A stretch of 64,000 nucleotides of DNA, from contig NZ_CP147505.1 of NCBI RefSeq assembly GCF_037201915.1, forward strand, positions 2,418,001-2,482,000, in the 5' to 3' direction. This document shows, one piece after another, positions 26,090-35,679 of this stretch (position 1 is its first letter; each line of letters begins with the position of its first letter). The translations under genes were made by a program, and so were the position numbers. The notes under the pieces were generated by a model. That model was not told where the DNA came from and made no database searches. It saw only the letters and a program-made list of their open reading frames with translations. Source of the stretch: Haloplanus sp. CK5-1. Its GTDB lineage: Archaea > Halobacteriota > Halobacteria > Halobacteriales > Haloferacaceae.

Positions 26090-26196
26090 CGACCGCCGTA
26101 GTCGCGCGAGCCGATTAAGCGCACCGTTCGCGGGCCGGCTCGGTCTCGACGCTGTGTGGCCCCAAACGTTACCCGGCGGGACACACGTCGCAACTC

Positions 26197-26549
26197 GTGG
26201 CCGTTCCACTCGCCGGTGCGCTCGTCTCCTTCGTCGTCGCCTTGCTCGTCGGTGGATTCGCCATCTACGTCGGGGCCCGTGTCGTCGTAGGCGTCGACGA
26301 CTACGGCCGCGCCCTCATCACTGCGGTCCTCGGTGCCGTCGGGTGGGCGCTCACGTCGCGATTCCGCTGGTCGGCCCCGTCGTCGCGCTGGTGGTGTGGA
26401 TCGGTGTCCTGAGGTGGCGCTACCCCGGCGGCTGGGGCACCGCCGCCGCCCTCGGCGTCTTCGCCTGGGTCGCGGCGCTGCTCGTCATGTTCGTCGTGAA
26501 CGCCACCCTTGACGTCGGCATCGGCGCGTTCGGCGTTCCGGGCGTGTAG
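26197..26549 (+). pseudogene. Small membrane protein gene with one frameshift
   Basis: The first part (VSFVVALLVGGFAIYVGARV, VDDYGRALITAVLGAVGWAL) and the second part (IPLVGPVVALVVWIGVLRWR, GTAAALGVFAWVAALLVM) are plainly halves of one four-helix membrane protein of about 118 residues. They are in different frames, joined near 26354 where ACC GTC appears to have lost one C. It is either inactive or affected by a base loss in the assembly. No functional family is named. It starts with GTG. Confidence 0.7.
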
Positions 26550-26558
26550 ACGACCCAT

Positions 26559-27326
26559 CTAGACCCGCCGATACGCCCCGAGTCGCGTTCCGTCCAGCAG
26601 ATACGCCTCGCCATCCGCAAGCGCGTCGGGCAGGAACGGCGACAGGAAGGACTGCCCCTCCACGTTGACCCACGTCCCGCCCGATCGATCGTTGAACGCC
26701 GGAAACACGACGAGTTCCGGATCGTTCCACGCCAGCGCCGCAGGGTCGACGCCGAGGTGGTCGGCGAAGGGGTCGACCCCGAGACGACCCCGGAGCCACA
26801 CCTTCTCCGTCCGACCGCCGCCCACCTCGTCTTTGAGCCTGATCTGTGGGTGCTCGTGCCCGACACAGACCGTCTCCGCGCCGAGCACCGACCGGTCGGG
26901 CCAGGTGTGGCCGTGGACGAAGCCCACGTCGCCCCGGCGAAGTCCGCCGGCGTCGGCCACCTCGATCCGGTCGCCGTAGGCGTCCGCGACGCCGCCGTCG
27001 TGGTTGCCGGGGACGAGTGTCAGGGGGAGTTCCCGACCATCGAGGGCGTCGACTAGGGCGACCACTTCGTCGTCCTCCCCGTCCACGGGGTCGCCGATCC
27101 GGTGGAGCAGGTCGCCGAGGACGACAACCCGATCCGGGTCGACGCGGTCACACAGCGCCAGCAGTCGGGCGCGGCGACCGTCGTCGTCGCTCCGGAGTTC
27201 GACCCCGCGCTCGTACCGGAGCCCCGCCTCGATGCCCGCGTGGTAGTCGGCGACGACGAGCGCGCGCTCGCCGCCACAGTCGGCCACCGCGGCCGGCGCG
27301 TCCGGCACCGGTTCCACGAGCGCCAT
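26559..27326 (-). CDS. rpe: RPA-associated calcineurin-like phosphoesterase
   Basis: 255 residues from MALVEPVPDAPAAV. Metallophosphoesterase motifs are in order: VVADYHAGI, VVLGDLLHRIGD, VPGNHDG and GFVHGHTWP with GHEHPQI, which together give the two-metal site. The start codon overlaps the stop of the upstream RPA-associated gene by one base. The order RPA1, RPAP, phosphoesterase is conserved in haloarchaea (rpa1-rpap1-rpe in Haloferax), where deletion of parts of the operon affects DNA-damage tolerance. The nucleic-acid substrate is not established from sequence. Confidence 0.88.
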   Translation of the reverse strand: MALVEPVPDAPAAVADCGGERALVVADYHAGIEAGLRYERGVELRSDDDGRRARLLALCDRVDPDRVVVLGDLLHRIGDPVDGEDDEVVALVDALDGRELPLTLVPGNHDGGVADAYGDRIEVADAGGLRRGDVGFVHGHTWPDRSVLGAETVCVGHEHPQIRLKDEVGGGRTEKVWLRGRLGVDPFADHLGVDPAALAWNDPELVVFPAFNDRSGGTWVNVEGQSFLSPFLPDALADGEAYLLDGTRLGAYRRV

Positions 27327-28825
27327 CAGATGGCCTTCAACAGATCCTCCGTGGGTTCGTAGCACCGACCGCTCATGAGGGCGTCCTCGATGGCGTCCCC
27401 GACCGCACCGGGGTCGGCCCCGTACTCGTCGACGACGGCCGCGACGACCGCCTCGCGGTCCGCTCCGTCGCCGTCGTCGAGTTCCTCCATCACCTCGACG
27501 GCCGCCGTCTCGAGGTTCACGTCGTCGGGCACACCCCCGTCGTCGGTGTCGGTGTCCGTGTCGGTTTCGACGTCCGACGCCGACGTGTCGGCGTCCGCCG
27601 TCTGCGTCGACTCGGTTGCCGTTCCGTCGGCGGCGTCGCTCGCCTCCTCTCCGGCCTCGGCGTCGAGGTCCTCCGGTCCCGGAACGTCGATGCCGGCCTC
27701 GCCCGGGTCGTCGACCTCCGCGCCGCTCTCGAACCCCACCTCGAACTCCTCTTCGACCTCGCGACGCTCCTCCTCGTCGAGTTCGTAGAGGTCGTCGTCG
27801 TCGAAGTCGCCCAGGTCGTCGCTGTCGACCGGTTCGTCGACAGGCGCGGCGTCGACGTCGGTCTCCGGGGTGGTCGACCCGCCGGACGTGGTCCGCTCGT
27901 CGGCGCCCGCGTCGGCAACGGCTTCGGTCGCGTCCGTCGTGTCCGCTCCCTCCGCCGGCGTCGATCCGTCGCCCTCCGCGTCGGCAACGGCTTCGGTCGC
28001 ATCCTCGCCGCCCTCCGCGTCGGCGGTGGCCGGCGACGGATCCGCCGTCGTCCCGTCGTCCTCACCCACCGCCTCGTCGGTCACGGCATCCGGCATCGGT
28101 CCGAGCGATTCCGTACCGGCCTCGCCGGGCGCGACGTCAAGGGACCGAACGGCGTCCCGGTCGCCGGCGACCACCGCCAGTGCGTCGAGTGCCACCTCCC
28201 GGACCGCGTCGAGGTACGCCGTCGTCGTGCCGTAGCGGTCGAGTGCGACGGGGATACCCGACGCGAGCGACTCGTCGTAGCCACGGTCCGCGAGCGCCGC
28301 TTCGAGAGCCTCGCCCGAGGCGTCCAGCGACTTCGCCTCGGCCATGGCCGCCACCCGACGGAGGGTCGCCTCGGCGGCCGACACCGTCCACCGGTCCCGG
28401 GTATCGCCGTCGACGACCGAGACGCTCTCCGGCCGGACCGACGTGTAGATCCGGTCGCCGTCGTCGGGTTCGAAGGTTCGGGCCTTGCCCGTGAGCGCGA
28501 CGAAGGCCGGCGGATCGGTCCGCTCGAAGAAGGCCGCTGCGTCGGGTTGGTACTGCCCGGCGTAGGAGACGAACGCGCCCGTGGGGTCGACCACCCGCGC
28601 CCGGAGGACGTCCTCGTTGACCGACTCCACCTCGGTGAGGACGCCGACGGCGAACAGTCGATTCACGCGCGCGCCAGTGGGGGTGACGACGTACTTCGGG
28701 GCACGTTCCTCGTCGCTCTCGGCGTAGGAGACGGTGGCGTCGTCGAACTCCGTCGCGAAGAGGCGGTGAGCCACCTCGCGGAGGCCGGGTCCCGAGTCGC
28801 CCTCGTCGTCGCCGTTCGCGCTCAT
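27326..28825 (-). CDS. rpap1: RPA-associated protein (OB-fold)
   Basis: 499 residues: the N-terminal ~200 carry an OB-fold RPAP domain (REVAHRLFATEFDDATVSY, RVNRLFAVGVLTEVESV, ARVVDPTGAFVSYAGQY). A long disordered acidic T/D/E-rich region (about 230-440) comes next, then a C-terminal helical domain (AAVEVMEELDD to YEPTEDLLKAI). Haloarchaeal RPAPs bind their partner RPA encoded next door. The gene overlaps rpa1 by 4 bp upstream and the phosphoesterase by 1 bp downstream, so all three are translated together. Confidence 0.9.
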   Translation of the reverse strand: MSANGDDEGDSGPGLREVAHRLFATEFDDATVSYAESDEERAPKYVVTPTGARVNRLFAVGVLTEVESVNEDVLRARVVDPTGAFVSYAGQYQPDAAAFFERTDPPAFVALTGKARTFEPDDGDRIYTSVRPESVSVVDGDTRDRWTVSAAEATLRRVAAMAEAKSLDASGEALEAALADRGYDESLASGIPVALDRYGTTTAYLDAVREVALDALAVVAGDRDAVRSLDVAPGEAGTESLGPMPDAVTDEAVGEDDGTTADPSPATADAEGGEDATEAVADAEGDGSTPAEGADTTDATEAVADAGADERTTSGGSTTPETDVDAAPVDEPVDSDDLGDFDDDDLYELDEEERREVEEEFEVGFESGAEVDDPGEAGIDVPGPEDLDAEAGEEASDAADGTATESTQTADADTSASDVETDTDTDTDDGGVPDDVNLETAAVEVMEELDDGDGADREAVVAAVVDEYGADPGAVGDAIEDALMSGRCYEPTEDLLKAI

Positions 28826-30090
28826 CGTCCCACCTCCGCGAGCAGTTCCCGTGCACGCGCGGCCGGATCGGCGGTACGCTCCTCGAACGTCTCGGCGTCG
28901 AGGTTGGCACCGTACTCGTCGACCGACAGCGACCCACGGACGCGGAACTCGCGGCCGACGATCCGGTCCCGGATGGTGTCGGCCACCACCTCGCGGTCCA
29001 TCGCGTCCCGGGCCGCGGCCTTCGCGTCCTCGAGGTCACCGTCGTACACCGTGGTAGTGAGCTCCGAGTCGAGCACGACCGTCACGGTTCCGGTGCCGTC
29101 GTCGAGGATGGCCTTCACCCGCAGGTCGTCCTCGCCGTCGACCTCGCCGTGGGCACGACACTGACCGTTCTGGACGACCCGGCCACACTCCGGACACCGC
29201 TCGATCAGGCCGGAGCCGTCACGCACCTCGATGACGTTGCCGACGAGTTCCACGTCGAACAGGCCACCGCCGCCGACGGCCTCGCCGACGCCCAGTCGCG
29301 GCGCGGACGCCGGGGCCTCGACCTCGCGGTCGAGTCGCTCCACCGTCGAGAACTCCGTGACGTTCACCTGCGGGACGCCCCGGTACTCGCGAACGTACAC
29401 GTCCGAGAGCCGAACCGACGCGCCGGCTTCGAGGTCGGGATGGGGATCCCAGTCGGTGACCGGGAGACGGGCACTCCCGTCCGCGACGACGCCCGAGAGT
29501 ATCTCTGCCTCCCCGTCCCGCCCGTCGATGGTTCGCCGTTCGATCTCCTGAACCCGCACCTCGACCGTCCGGCCGCGGTCGCCGGGTTCGAGGTCGATCA
29601 GGTCGCGTTCGCCGCCGACCTCGTAGGGCGTCTCGACCGGGTCGGCCGTCGCGACGGTCGTGTTCGTCCCCAGATTGAGTTCGGCGTCGCCCTCCCACTC
29701 GCGGACGTTCGCGTTGCCGACGGTGATCGAGTCGCCGGGCTCGAACTCGACCGGTTCCCACGCGGTGTAGGAGACCCGGCCGCTCCCGTCGGCGAACTCG
29801 CCTTCGCGGATGACCTGATCTTCACCCTGGTAGCGAATCGACCGCATCCCCTTCGTCAGGACGCGGACGGTCACCGTCACCGAGCCGTCGTCGGGCGTCA
29901 CGTCGGCGACGGACTTCGCCGTCGGCGTCGCAGACGACCGGTCGTCGCCGCCGTGGTTCCGGCGAATGCTCGCCTTGGCTTCTTCGACGGGCACGTTGTA
30001 GTCGAGCAGGCTCTCCAGATCCTCTTTGACCTCCGCTTTGTCGACGCCGAGGTCGGAGGCGAGGTCCTCGGCATGATCGTCGAGTTGCAT
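28822..30090 (-). CDS. rpa1: Single-stranded DNA-binding protein RPA1 (three OB folds, zinc finger)
   Basis: 422 residues from MQLDDHAEDLASDLGVDK; the much longer upstream frame is rejected because it reads antisense to the arfC promoter region. An N-terminal RPA helical segment is followed by three OB folds (near ADVTPDDGSVTVTVRVL, LEPGDRGRTVEVRVQEIE and VGNVIEVRDGSG). A zinc finger comes next with Cys in CPECGRVV and a CRAHG partner, typical of RPA1/RPA41-like proteins. It coats single-stranded DNA in replication and repair. It heads the rpa1-rpap1-rpe operon. Confidence 0.92.
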   Translation of the reverse strand: MQLDDHAEDLASDLGVDKAEVKEDLESLLDYNVPVEEAKASIRRNHGGDDRSSATPTAKSVADVTPDDGSVTVTVRVLTKGMRSIRYQGEDQVIREGEFADGSGRVSYTAWEPVEFEPGDSITVGNANVREWEGDAELNLGTNTTVATADPVETPYEVGGERDLIDLEPGDRGRTVEVRVQEIERRTIDGRDGEAEILSGVVADGSARLPVTDWDPHPDLEAGASVRLSDVYVREYRGVPQVNVTEFSTVERLDREVEAPASAPRLGVGEAVGGGGLFDVELVGNVIEVRDGSGLIERCPECGRVVQNGQCRAHGEVDGEDDLRVKAILDDGTGTVTVVLDSELTTTVYDGDLEDAKAAARDAMDREVVADTIRDRIVGREFRVRGSLSVDEYGANLDAETFEERTADPAARARELLAEVGR

Positions 30091-30234
30091 CGGGTGAGTG
30101 TTTCGCCGCGCGCTCATAAAAAGCGTCGCCCGGGTCGGGTCGAACGGCGACCGCACCCGCCGGGTCGTGGCCGACGCGGTGGATCGGCCTGGAGGCACCG
30201 AAAGCGACTTCTCCTCGGCTCCGAAGGGCACGGC

Positions 30235-30903
30235 ATGGAAGTCGTCGTCAACGCGGCGACGAGCGTCGACGGAAAGCTCTCGACCCGGGAGCGACGCCAG
30301 GTCCGCATCTCCGGCGACGCCGACTTCGACCGCGTGGATCGCTTGCGTGCGGCCGCCGACGCGGTCCTCGTCGGCGTCGGGACCGTCCTCGCGGACGATC
30401 CACACCTCGGCATCAAATCGGAGGAACGACGGGTCGAACGCCTGCGAAACGGGCGGTCGGCCAACCCCGCACGCGTCGTCGCCGACTCGCGTGCGCGGAC
30501 GCCGCCCGACGCGACGGTCCTCGACGACGACGCCGACACCTACCTGCTCGTCTCGAGGGCCGCGCCCACGGAGCGCCTCGACCGACTCCGGGAGGGGGGC
30601 GTGACGGTGATCGAAGCCGGCGTGGACCGGGTCGACCTGTCCGCGGCCGTCGAGACGCTCGACGCCCAGGGGGTCGACCGACTGCTCGCCGAGGGCGGGG
30701 GCGAACTCATCTTCTCGCTTTTCGAGGCGGGGTTGGTCGACGAACTCAGCGTCTTCGTCGGATCGATCCTCGTGGGAGGCCGCGACGCCCCGACACTCGC
30801 CGACGGAGAGGGGTTCGTCGACGACTTCCCAACGCTGACCCTCGTCGGTGTCGACCGCCTCGACGACGGCGTCGTCCTCCGATACCGAGTCCCCTCGGAG
30901 TGA
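30235..30903 (+). CDS. arfC: 2,5-diamino-6-ribosylamino-pyrimidinone 5'-phosphate reductase
   Basis: 222 residues from MEVVVNAATSVDGKLST; the in-frame extension upstream is not coding. It is a RibD C-terminal/RIB7-type reductase: NAATSVDGKL, AVLVGVGTVLADDP and LLAEGGGELIFSLFEAGLVDEL are the NADPH and substrate loops. In archaea the reduction precedes deamination in riboflavin and F420/FO precursor synthesis, so this stand-alone reductase without a deaminase domain fits the archaeal branch. It diverges from rpa1 with a 144-bp gap. Confidence 0.88.
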   Translation: MEVVVNAATSVDGKLSTRERRQVRISGDADFDRVDRLRAAADAVLVGVGTVLADDPHLGIKSEERRVERLRNGRSANPARVVADSRARTPPDATVLDDDADTYLLVSRAAPTERLDRLREGGVTVIEAGVDRVDLSAAVETLDAQGVDRLLAEGGGELIFSLFEAGLVDELSVFVGSILVGGRDAPTLADGEGFVDDFPTLTLVGVDRLDDGVVLRYRVPSE

Positions 30904-30965
30904 CGGTCGTGTGCTGCGTCGACAGGACGACCAACCGTTAAGGGGATCGGGGGGCTACAGGGAGT

Positions 30966-31304
30966 ATGAGCAGATCGACCGCGGATCAGACCGAACCCAT
31001 CCACGTCGAAGACGAAGCCCACCTCGACGAACTCGTCGCGGACAACGCCGTCGTCCTCGTCGACTACTACGCCGACTGGTGTGGCCCCTGCAAGATGCTC
31101 GAACCGACCGTCGAGGAGATAGCCGAAGAGACGGACGCAGTCGTGCTGAAGGTGGATATCGACGCGCTGCAGGAACTCGCACAGGACCGTGGCATCCGGA
31201 GCGTCCCGACACTCGAGTTCTACGCCGGCGGCGAACAGGCCGAGCGTCTCGTCGGCGTCCAAGACAAGGCCGACCTGATCGCGGTCATCGACGACCTCTC
31301 CTGA
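30966..31304 (+). CDS. trxA: Thioredoxin
   Basis: 112 residues. [14 protein letters not shown] contains the canonical active site (Cys39, Cys42), and [10 protein letters not shown] supplies the cis-proline. An acidic N-terminal tail of about 20 residues is a haloarchaeal feature. Of the three thioredoxin-like proteins in the window this is the most standard, and it is the likely housekeeping disulfide reductase substrate of thioredoxin reductase. It is 62 bp downstream of arfC and precedes the SBDS gene, which has its own promoter. Confidence 0.93.
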   Translation: MSRSTADQTEPIHVEDEAHLDELVADNAVVLVDYYADWCGPCKMLEPTVEEIAEETDAVVLKVDIDALQELAQDRGIRSVPTLEFYAGGEQAERLVGVQDKADLIAVIDDLS

Positions 31305-31358
31305 ACGGCGACGCGATCCGGGCGACCACCCGGACCAGTCCGTGGTCGTCGGCCGAGA

Positions 31359-31366
31359 GTATATAC
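31359..31366 (+). promoter_or_regulatory. TATA box of the SBDS gene
   Basis: AGTATATAC lies with its centre about 27 bp before the ATG at 31390, which predicts a leaderless mRNA. Confidence 0.6.
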
Positions 31367-31389
31367 CCCCGGGGATGCTATCCCGGCGT

Positions 31390-32115
31390 ATGATTTCACT
31401 CGACGAGGCCGTCACCGCGCGCCTCGAATCCCACGGCGAGCGCTTCGAGGTACTGATCGACCCCGACGCGGCACTCGCCATCAAACGCGACGAGTTCGAG
31501 GGGGACCTCGAGGACGTGATCGCCGCGGAGGACGTCTTCGAGGACGCCTCCCGCGGTGACCGCCCGGCGGAGTCGGACCTAGAGGAGGTGTTCGGAACGA
31601 CCGAACCGCTGGAGGTCATCCCCGAAGTCGTCCGCCGCGGCGAGATACAGATCACCGCCGACCAGCGCCGCGAGATGCAAGAACAGAAGCGCAAGGCGCT
31701 GATCAACCGAATCGCTCGCAACGCCGTCAACCCGCAGATGGACGACGCCCCACACCCCCCGGAGCGGATCGAGCGAGCGCTGGAGGAAGCGGGGTTCCAG
31801 GTCGACCCGATGGAGCGCGTCGAGACACAGGTCGACGACGCACTCGACGCCCTCCGCCCGGTCATTCCAATCCGCTTTGCCGAGGTGACCGTCGCGGTGC
31901 AGGTGCCCGCCGACCACGCCGGGAGCGCACAGGCGAAGATCCGGCAGTTCGCCGACCTCGACAGCGAGGAGTGGCAGGCCGACGGCTCGTGGATCGGCGT
32001 GCTCACCTTCCCGGCGGGGATGCAAAACGACTTCTACGATCTGGTGAACGAAGTGACGAGCGGCGAGGCCGAGACCCGCATCGTCAAGGACGAAGACGAC
32101 CTCAACGTCAGGTAG
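31390..32115 (+). CDS. Ribosome maturation factor SBDS (Sdo1)
   Basis: 241 residues from [20 protein letters not shown]. The three SBDS domains are in order: the FYSH domain ([37 protein letters not shown]), the helical central domain ([40 protein letters not shown]) and a ferredoxin-like C-terminal domain. SBDS works with EF-2-like GTPases to release aIF6 from the large ribosomal subunit. TATA spacing indicates leaderless translation. Confidence 0.93.
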   Translation: MISLDEAVTARLESHGERFEVLIDPDAALAIKRDEFEGDLEDVIAAEDVFEDASRGDRPAESDLEEVFGTTEPLEVIPEVVRRGEIQITADQRREMQEQKRKALINRIARNAVNPQMDDAPHPPERIERALEEAGFQVDPMERVETQVDDALDALRPVIPIRFAEVTVAVQVPADHAGSAQAKIRQFADLDSEEWQADGSWIGVLTFPAGMQNDFYDLVNEVTSGEAETRIVKDEDDLNVR

Positions 32116-32120
32116 CACTA

Positions 32121-32188
32121 CCGGCTGTAACTGTTTCGAGGGAGCCACACCCCCGGAGTGGCGACTCTCCGTGTCGACTTACAGCCGG
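32121..32188. terminator. Inverted repeat between convergent SBDS and FUN14 genes
   Basis: CCGGCTGTAA (32121-32130) and TTACAGCCGG (32179-32188) are perfectly complementary and enclose smaller GCCAC/GTGGC repeats. Its place between two converging genes suggests a shared transcription end or transcript-stabilising hairpin. No T-run follows directly. Confidence 0.4.
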
Positions 32189-32196
32189 CAGTACGA

Positions 32197-32535
32197 CTAT
32201 CCCCGCCGGAAGCCGAGCATGAATCCGCCGGTGAAGCCGACGGAGACGGACAGCGTCGAGAGGATGGTCGACACCCACCCCGGCGGGCCGTTCGCAGCGC
32301 CCTCGCCCGTCTTCAGGATTCCGGCCGACAGCGCCGCCCAGTCGACGGTCAGGATCCCCCGCGACTCCAAGAACTTGAACAGCGCGAGTTCGAGGCCGAC
32401 GATGATCGCGATGACCTTGGCCAGTTTCTTGGCCGCGAAGCCGATGATCCCCCCGATCACGGCACCGCCCCCGAACTCGAGCCCCAGTTGTTGGGGATCT
32501 ATCCCCAGTTGTAACGCGTAGAGTAGGCCCTCCAT
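32197..32535 (-). CDS. FUN14-family membrane protein
   Basis: 112 residues. The glycine-rich helices FGGGAVIGGIIGFAAKKLAK, VIAIIVGLELALFKFLESRG and a terminal STLSVSVGFTGGFMLGFRRG match the FUN14 domain, first known from mitochondrial FUNDC1 and widespread in haloarchaea and bacteria. It has about three transmembrane helices and no signal peptide. Its function in archaea is unknown. Confidence 0.85.
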   Translation of the reverse strand: MEGLLYALQLGIDPQQLGLEFGGGAVIGGIIGFAAKKLAKVIAIIVGLELALFKFLESRGILTVDWAALSAGILKTGEGAANGPPGWVSTILSTLSVSVGFTGGFMLGFRRG

Positions 32536-32625
32536 ACGGGCCAGTGGGTCGGTAGTGGTTAAGTCGTTTGTGGCGTCGTGGTGCGTGTATCACCGGAAGA
32601 GCGGGCACGTCGCTTCAGGGACCCG

Positions 32626-34650
32626 TCACTCCTCGTCGCCCCGTCTCAGCCACCTGTAGCGGGTGTACGCCCCGGTCGCGAGGGCGGCGAGTCCACTCAC
32701 CGCCCCGAATCCGGGTGCGGAGTCCCGAGTCGCACTCCGATTTTCGTCGTCCGCTGGCTCCGTCGAGACGGGTGACCGCTCGGTGGTCGTCGGAGACTCG
32801 GTCTCCCCGGTAGAGCCAGCGGATCCAGCCCCCTCGAATCGGATGGTTCGCTCGTGATCCGGCGTCGCGACGGTGAGGTCGGTGTGACCGCCGTTCAGCA
32901 ACCGCTCCCCCGAGAGGCCGACGTGTGCTGCGCCGTCGAAGTACGTCGTCGCCGACTCCGCCTCGATGGCCTCCGAATCGACGTACTCGGGGGTCGACGA
33001 CACGTCTTCGAACAGGTACAGTAATGCGATACCGTATCCTTGGATCGGAACCCTCGTTTCGAGCGTCGTGTCACCCACACGTACTTCGACCGGTTTCGCA
33101 GTCGTCACGCCGCCGGTGTTGTGAAGCTGTATCACGATCCCGGGAGCGCCGTCGTGTTCCGCTCGGAACTCCTCCAACGCCTCACTCGGAACGACGATCC
33201 GGCCGTCGTCGTCGGTCCGACCGACGACACGTGCGTCCCCGTCGGGTGGCATCCGAGGTTCGATCCGTTCGTCCGGGAACCAGAACTCGTCCACAGTCGA
33301 GAGTCCGGCCGCGGAGAGTCGGCCGCCGCTCACCCGGAACGACGCCGGACGCGGGCCGAGTGCGTCGTGGTGGTTGAGTGTCCGGTGGCGGATCCGTTCG
33401 TCGACGCTGTGGCCCGACTCCGGATCCGTCGCGACGGTCGGGGCGGTGAGGATGCGGTCCGCGAACGCATCGGCGGACCACCGTTCGGTTCCGTCGCGGA
33501 TGTCCAGCGCCGTCAGTTCCGCGCCGCCGATGAAGACGGTCGTCCCGGCTGCGGTCGGATTCACCAGGTTCAGCTGTTCGTGCGTCCACTCCGGGTCCGG
33601 GTCGAGGAGTGCGGGTGTCATCGGCGTCACCCGAAACCGGGCAGTCGGGAGGTCATCGGCGTCGTCGGCCATTTCTGGTCGGGAGCCGACCACCACGTAC
33701 GGATGACGCGCCGCCGTGGGACGGCCGACGACGAACGCGGAGTTCAGGTAGCCGAGTTCGCCGATGCCGTCGAACGGCCAAAAATTCGTTCCGTCCCCGT
33801 CCGGGACGAACCGGTCCAGCGGGCCGTCGCGAGCGGAGAGCAGCGTCTCTCCGTATACGGACAGTTTACCCTGGCTGGGGCCGGTATTACCGTCTCTCAG
33901 TAAGCCCCCGCCCCCGCCCCAGACAGCCTCGCCGGTGTCCGGATCCACTCCGCTGACAGTGTACGCCCCCCGCACGTAGACGGTCCCGTTGAGCGCGACG
34001 GGGCCGTACCGCGGGATGCGGAGTTCGAGCCCCTCGGTCGAAATTTGCTCCCAACGCTGGTCGCCGGTCTCGGCGTCGTAGGCCGACATCGTGCCACCCT
34101 CGAACCCGGCTCCTCCGAGTACGAATACGGACCCGTCGTACACCAGCGGTGCCCGGCACGGGAGCGCGAGCACCGCGCTGCGGGTCCGCCACGTTCGCTC
34201 ACCGGTTTCGGCATCGATCGCGTACAGGTTCCCGTGTCCCCTGGGTCGACGAGTGATCTCCAAGGGTGTGGCACCGACATGGTTGTGGACGTAGACGGTG
34301 CCATCGTGGATCGTCGGTGGACTGATCGCCTCGAGGTCGGTCTCGAACGCCCACTCCTGTTCCCCCGTCGTGGCGTCGACGGCGTACAGTCGCTCCCGAC
34401 CGTTGAGGTAGACGGTGCCGTTCCAAACCAGTGGCGGTCCCGTCGCGTTTGGAGGATCGACCGGGAACTCGAAGCCCCACCGCCGCTCCCCCGTCGCCGC
34501 GGCGAAGGCGACCAGTTCGCCGGCCTCGGAGACGGCGTAGACGGTCGCCTCCGTCGCGTCGTCCCCCGAGACACGCCCTGAGACGGCGATCCCCCCCAGT
34601 GTCGCACCGATCGACGACAGCACCTGTCGTCGCTCCAGCCCCACCCTCAT
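32626..34650 (-). CDS. Exported PQQ-type beta-propeller protein with PGF-CTERM anchor
   Basis: 674 residues. The N-terminus LERRQVLSSIGATLGGIAVS is a Tat signal. Residues about 35-420 hold PQQ-like beta-propeller blades with repeated YAVDATTGEQEWAF / YAIDAETGERTWR / YDAETGDQRWE motifs. A C-terminal Ig-like region is followed by a T/S/E-rich spacer and SAPGFGAVSGLAALATGAYT plus an arginine-rich end, an archaeosortase (PGF-CTERM) signal. It is therefore secreted folded and lipid-anchored on the cell surface. PQQ or metal binding is not evident; such proteins often serve as surface scaffolds or assembly factors. Confidence 0.88.
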   Translation of the reverse strand: MRVGLERRQVLSSIGATLGGIAVSGRVSGDDATEATVYAVSEAGELVAFAAATGERRWGFEFPVDPPNATGPPLVWNGTVYLNGRERLYAVDATTGEQEWAFETDLEAISPPTIHDGTVYVHNHVGATPLEITRRPRGHGNLYAIDAETGERTWRTRSAVLALPCRAPLVYDGSVFVLGGAGFEGGTMSAYDAETGDQRWEQISTEGLELRIPRYGPVALNGTVYVRGAYTVSGVDPDTGEAVWGGGGGLLRDGNTGPSQGKLSVYGETLLSARDGPLDRFVPDGDGTNFWPFDGIGELGYLNSAFVVGRPTAARHPYVVVGSRPEMADDADDLPTARFRVTPMTPALLDPDPEWTHEQLNLVNPTAAGTTVFIGGAELTALDIRDGTERWSADAFADRILTAPTVATDPESGHSVDERIRHRTLNHHDALGPRPASFRVSGGRLSAAGLSTVDEFWFPDERIEPRMPPDGDARVVGRTDDDGRIVVPSEALEEFRAEHDGAPGIVIQLHNTGGVTTAKPVEVRVGDTTLETRVPIQGYGIALLYLFEDVSSTPEYVDSEAIEAESATTYFDGAAHVGLSGERLLNGGHTDLTVATPDHERTIRFEGAGSAGSTGETESPTTTERSPVSTEPADDENRSATRDSAPGFGAVSGLAALATGAYTRYRWLRRGDEE

Positions 34651-34757
34651 AGCAGACGGAAAGTATCACTCGTACAAATAGTTGTGCTCCTCCTTCCCGA
34701 CGCCTTCGGGGACGCCGAATCCACGAGACGGCGACCGGTCACGTACCGGTCGACGGC

Positions 34758-35678
34758 CTACCGTCCGACCGCGCCGTCGAGGAAGGTGACCTGGTGAGCG
34801 GCGGCCGTCTCGAACGCGTCGCCGAGGGGGTCGACGTGGCCGACCGGCAGTCGGACCAACGTCGACCCGTCGATCCGGTCGGCGGCGGTGGCGGCCGTCT
34901 CCGAGGCGACGAGGTCGTCCGCGCCGGCCGCGACCACCAGCGTCGGGCAGTTGACGTCGTCTAGGGTCGTGATCGGTCGGTACCGAAACAGCGCGAGGAG
35001 GCCCCGCGCCGGCGTCGCGTTCGCCCAATCGCTCCCCCGTGGAACCAGATCGAGATACGCCTCGCCGGTGCGCGACCGCGGCAGGAGGCCGAACTCCCTC
35101 GGCCCGCCGACGACCGGCACGGTCGTCGACCGACCGAGCGGGGCCAGCAGCCGGTCGCGCCCGCCCGCCCGCAGCGCACGGGTCAGATAGCCGAGCGAGC
35201 GCCGCCGGGCGAACGCCCGCCCGTCGAGTAGCGGCGCGACGGCCACCACTGCGCTCACGCGGCGCGAGGCCGCGGCCGTCGCGAGGGCGTGACCACCGCC
35301 GAGGCCGTGCCCCCACAGGACGACCCGGCGTCGCTCGCCGTCGAGGCGGCGAACCCGGTCGACCGCCGCATCCAGATCGGCCGCCTGCGCGGGTGGGTCG
35401 ATGGCTGCGGGGCGCGTGCCGTCGCTCCCGCCGAACCCGCGGTAGTCGAGTGCGAGAGCGGCGTAGCCGGCGCGGGCGAACCGCTCGGCGTACCGCGTGT
35501 ATCCGAACGTCGCCTCGGCCGCGAGGTCGGGTGCCAACACGACCACCGGCGGCGTCGCCGGGCGATCCGGTCGGTAGAGGTGTCCCCGACACCGCGTCCC
35601 TTCGCTCTCGAACGAAAGCGTCGTCGTCGCGAAGTCGAACCGGCCCGACCGCCTCCGGGTCGCGCTCGTGGTCGCCAT
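34758..35678 (-). CDS. Alpha/beta-hydrolase-fold protein lacking the nucleophile serine
   Basis: 306 residues. The fold is clear: VVVLAPDLAAEATFGYTRYA, YAALALDYRGFGGSDG, VVLWGHGLGGGHAL, an acid in VVAAGADDLV and the final histidine in RLPVGHVDPLG. The nucleophile elbow, however, is G-H-G-L-G with Gly125 where GxSxG requires Ser. One base change (AGC to GGC) would explain it. It is related to dienelactone hydrolase or acyl-peptidase-like enzymes, but as written it should not be a classical serine hydrolase. It is coupled to the gene before it (2 bp between stop and start). Confidence 0.85.
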   Translation of the reverse strand: MATTSATRRRSGRFDFATTTLSFESEGTRCRGHLYRPDRPATPPVVVLAPDLAAEATFGYTRYAERFARAGYAALALDYRGFGGSDGTRPAAIDPPAQAADLDAAVDRVRRLDGERRRVVLWGHGLGGGHALATAAASRRVSAVVAVAPLLDGRAFARRRSLGYLTRALRAGGRDRLLAPLGRSTTVPVVGGPREFGLLPRSRTGEAYLDLVPRGSDWANATPARGLLALFRYRPITTLDDVNCPTLVVAAGADDLVASETAATAADRIDGSTLVRLPVGHVDPLGDAFETAAAHQVTFLDGAVGR

Positions 35679-35679
35679 C

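Noticed and set aside
29149-30234. Upstream in-frame extension of the arfC reading frame
   Set aside because: Antisense to rpa1 with arginine/valine-rich sequence. The conserved protein begins at the ATG at 30235.
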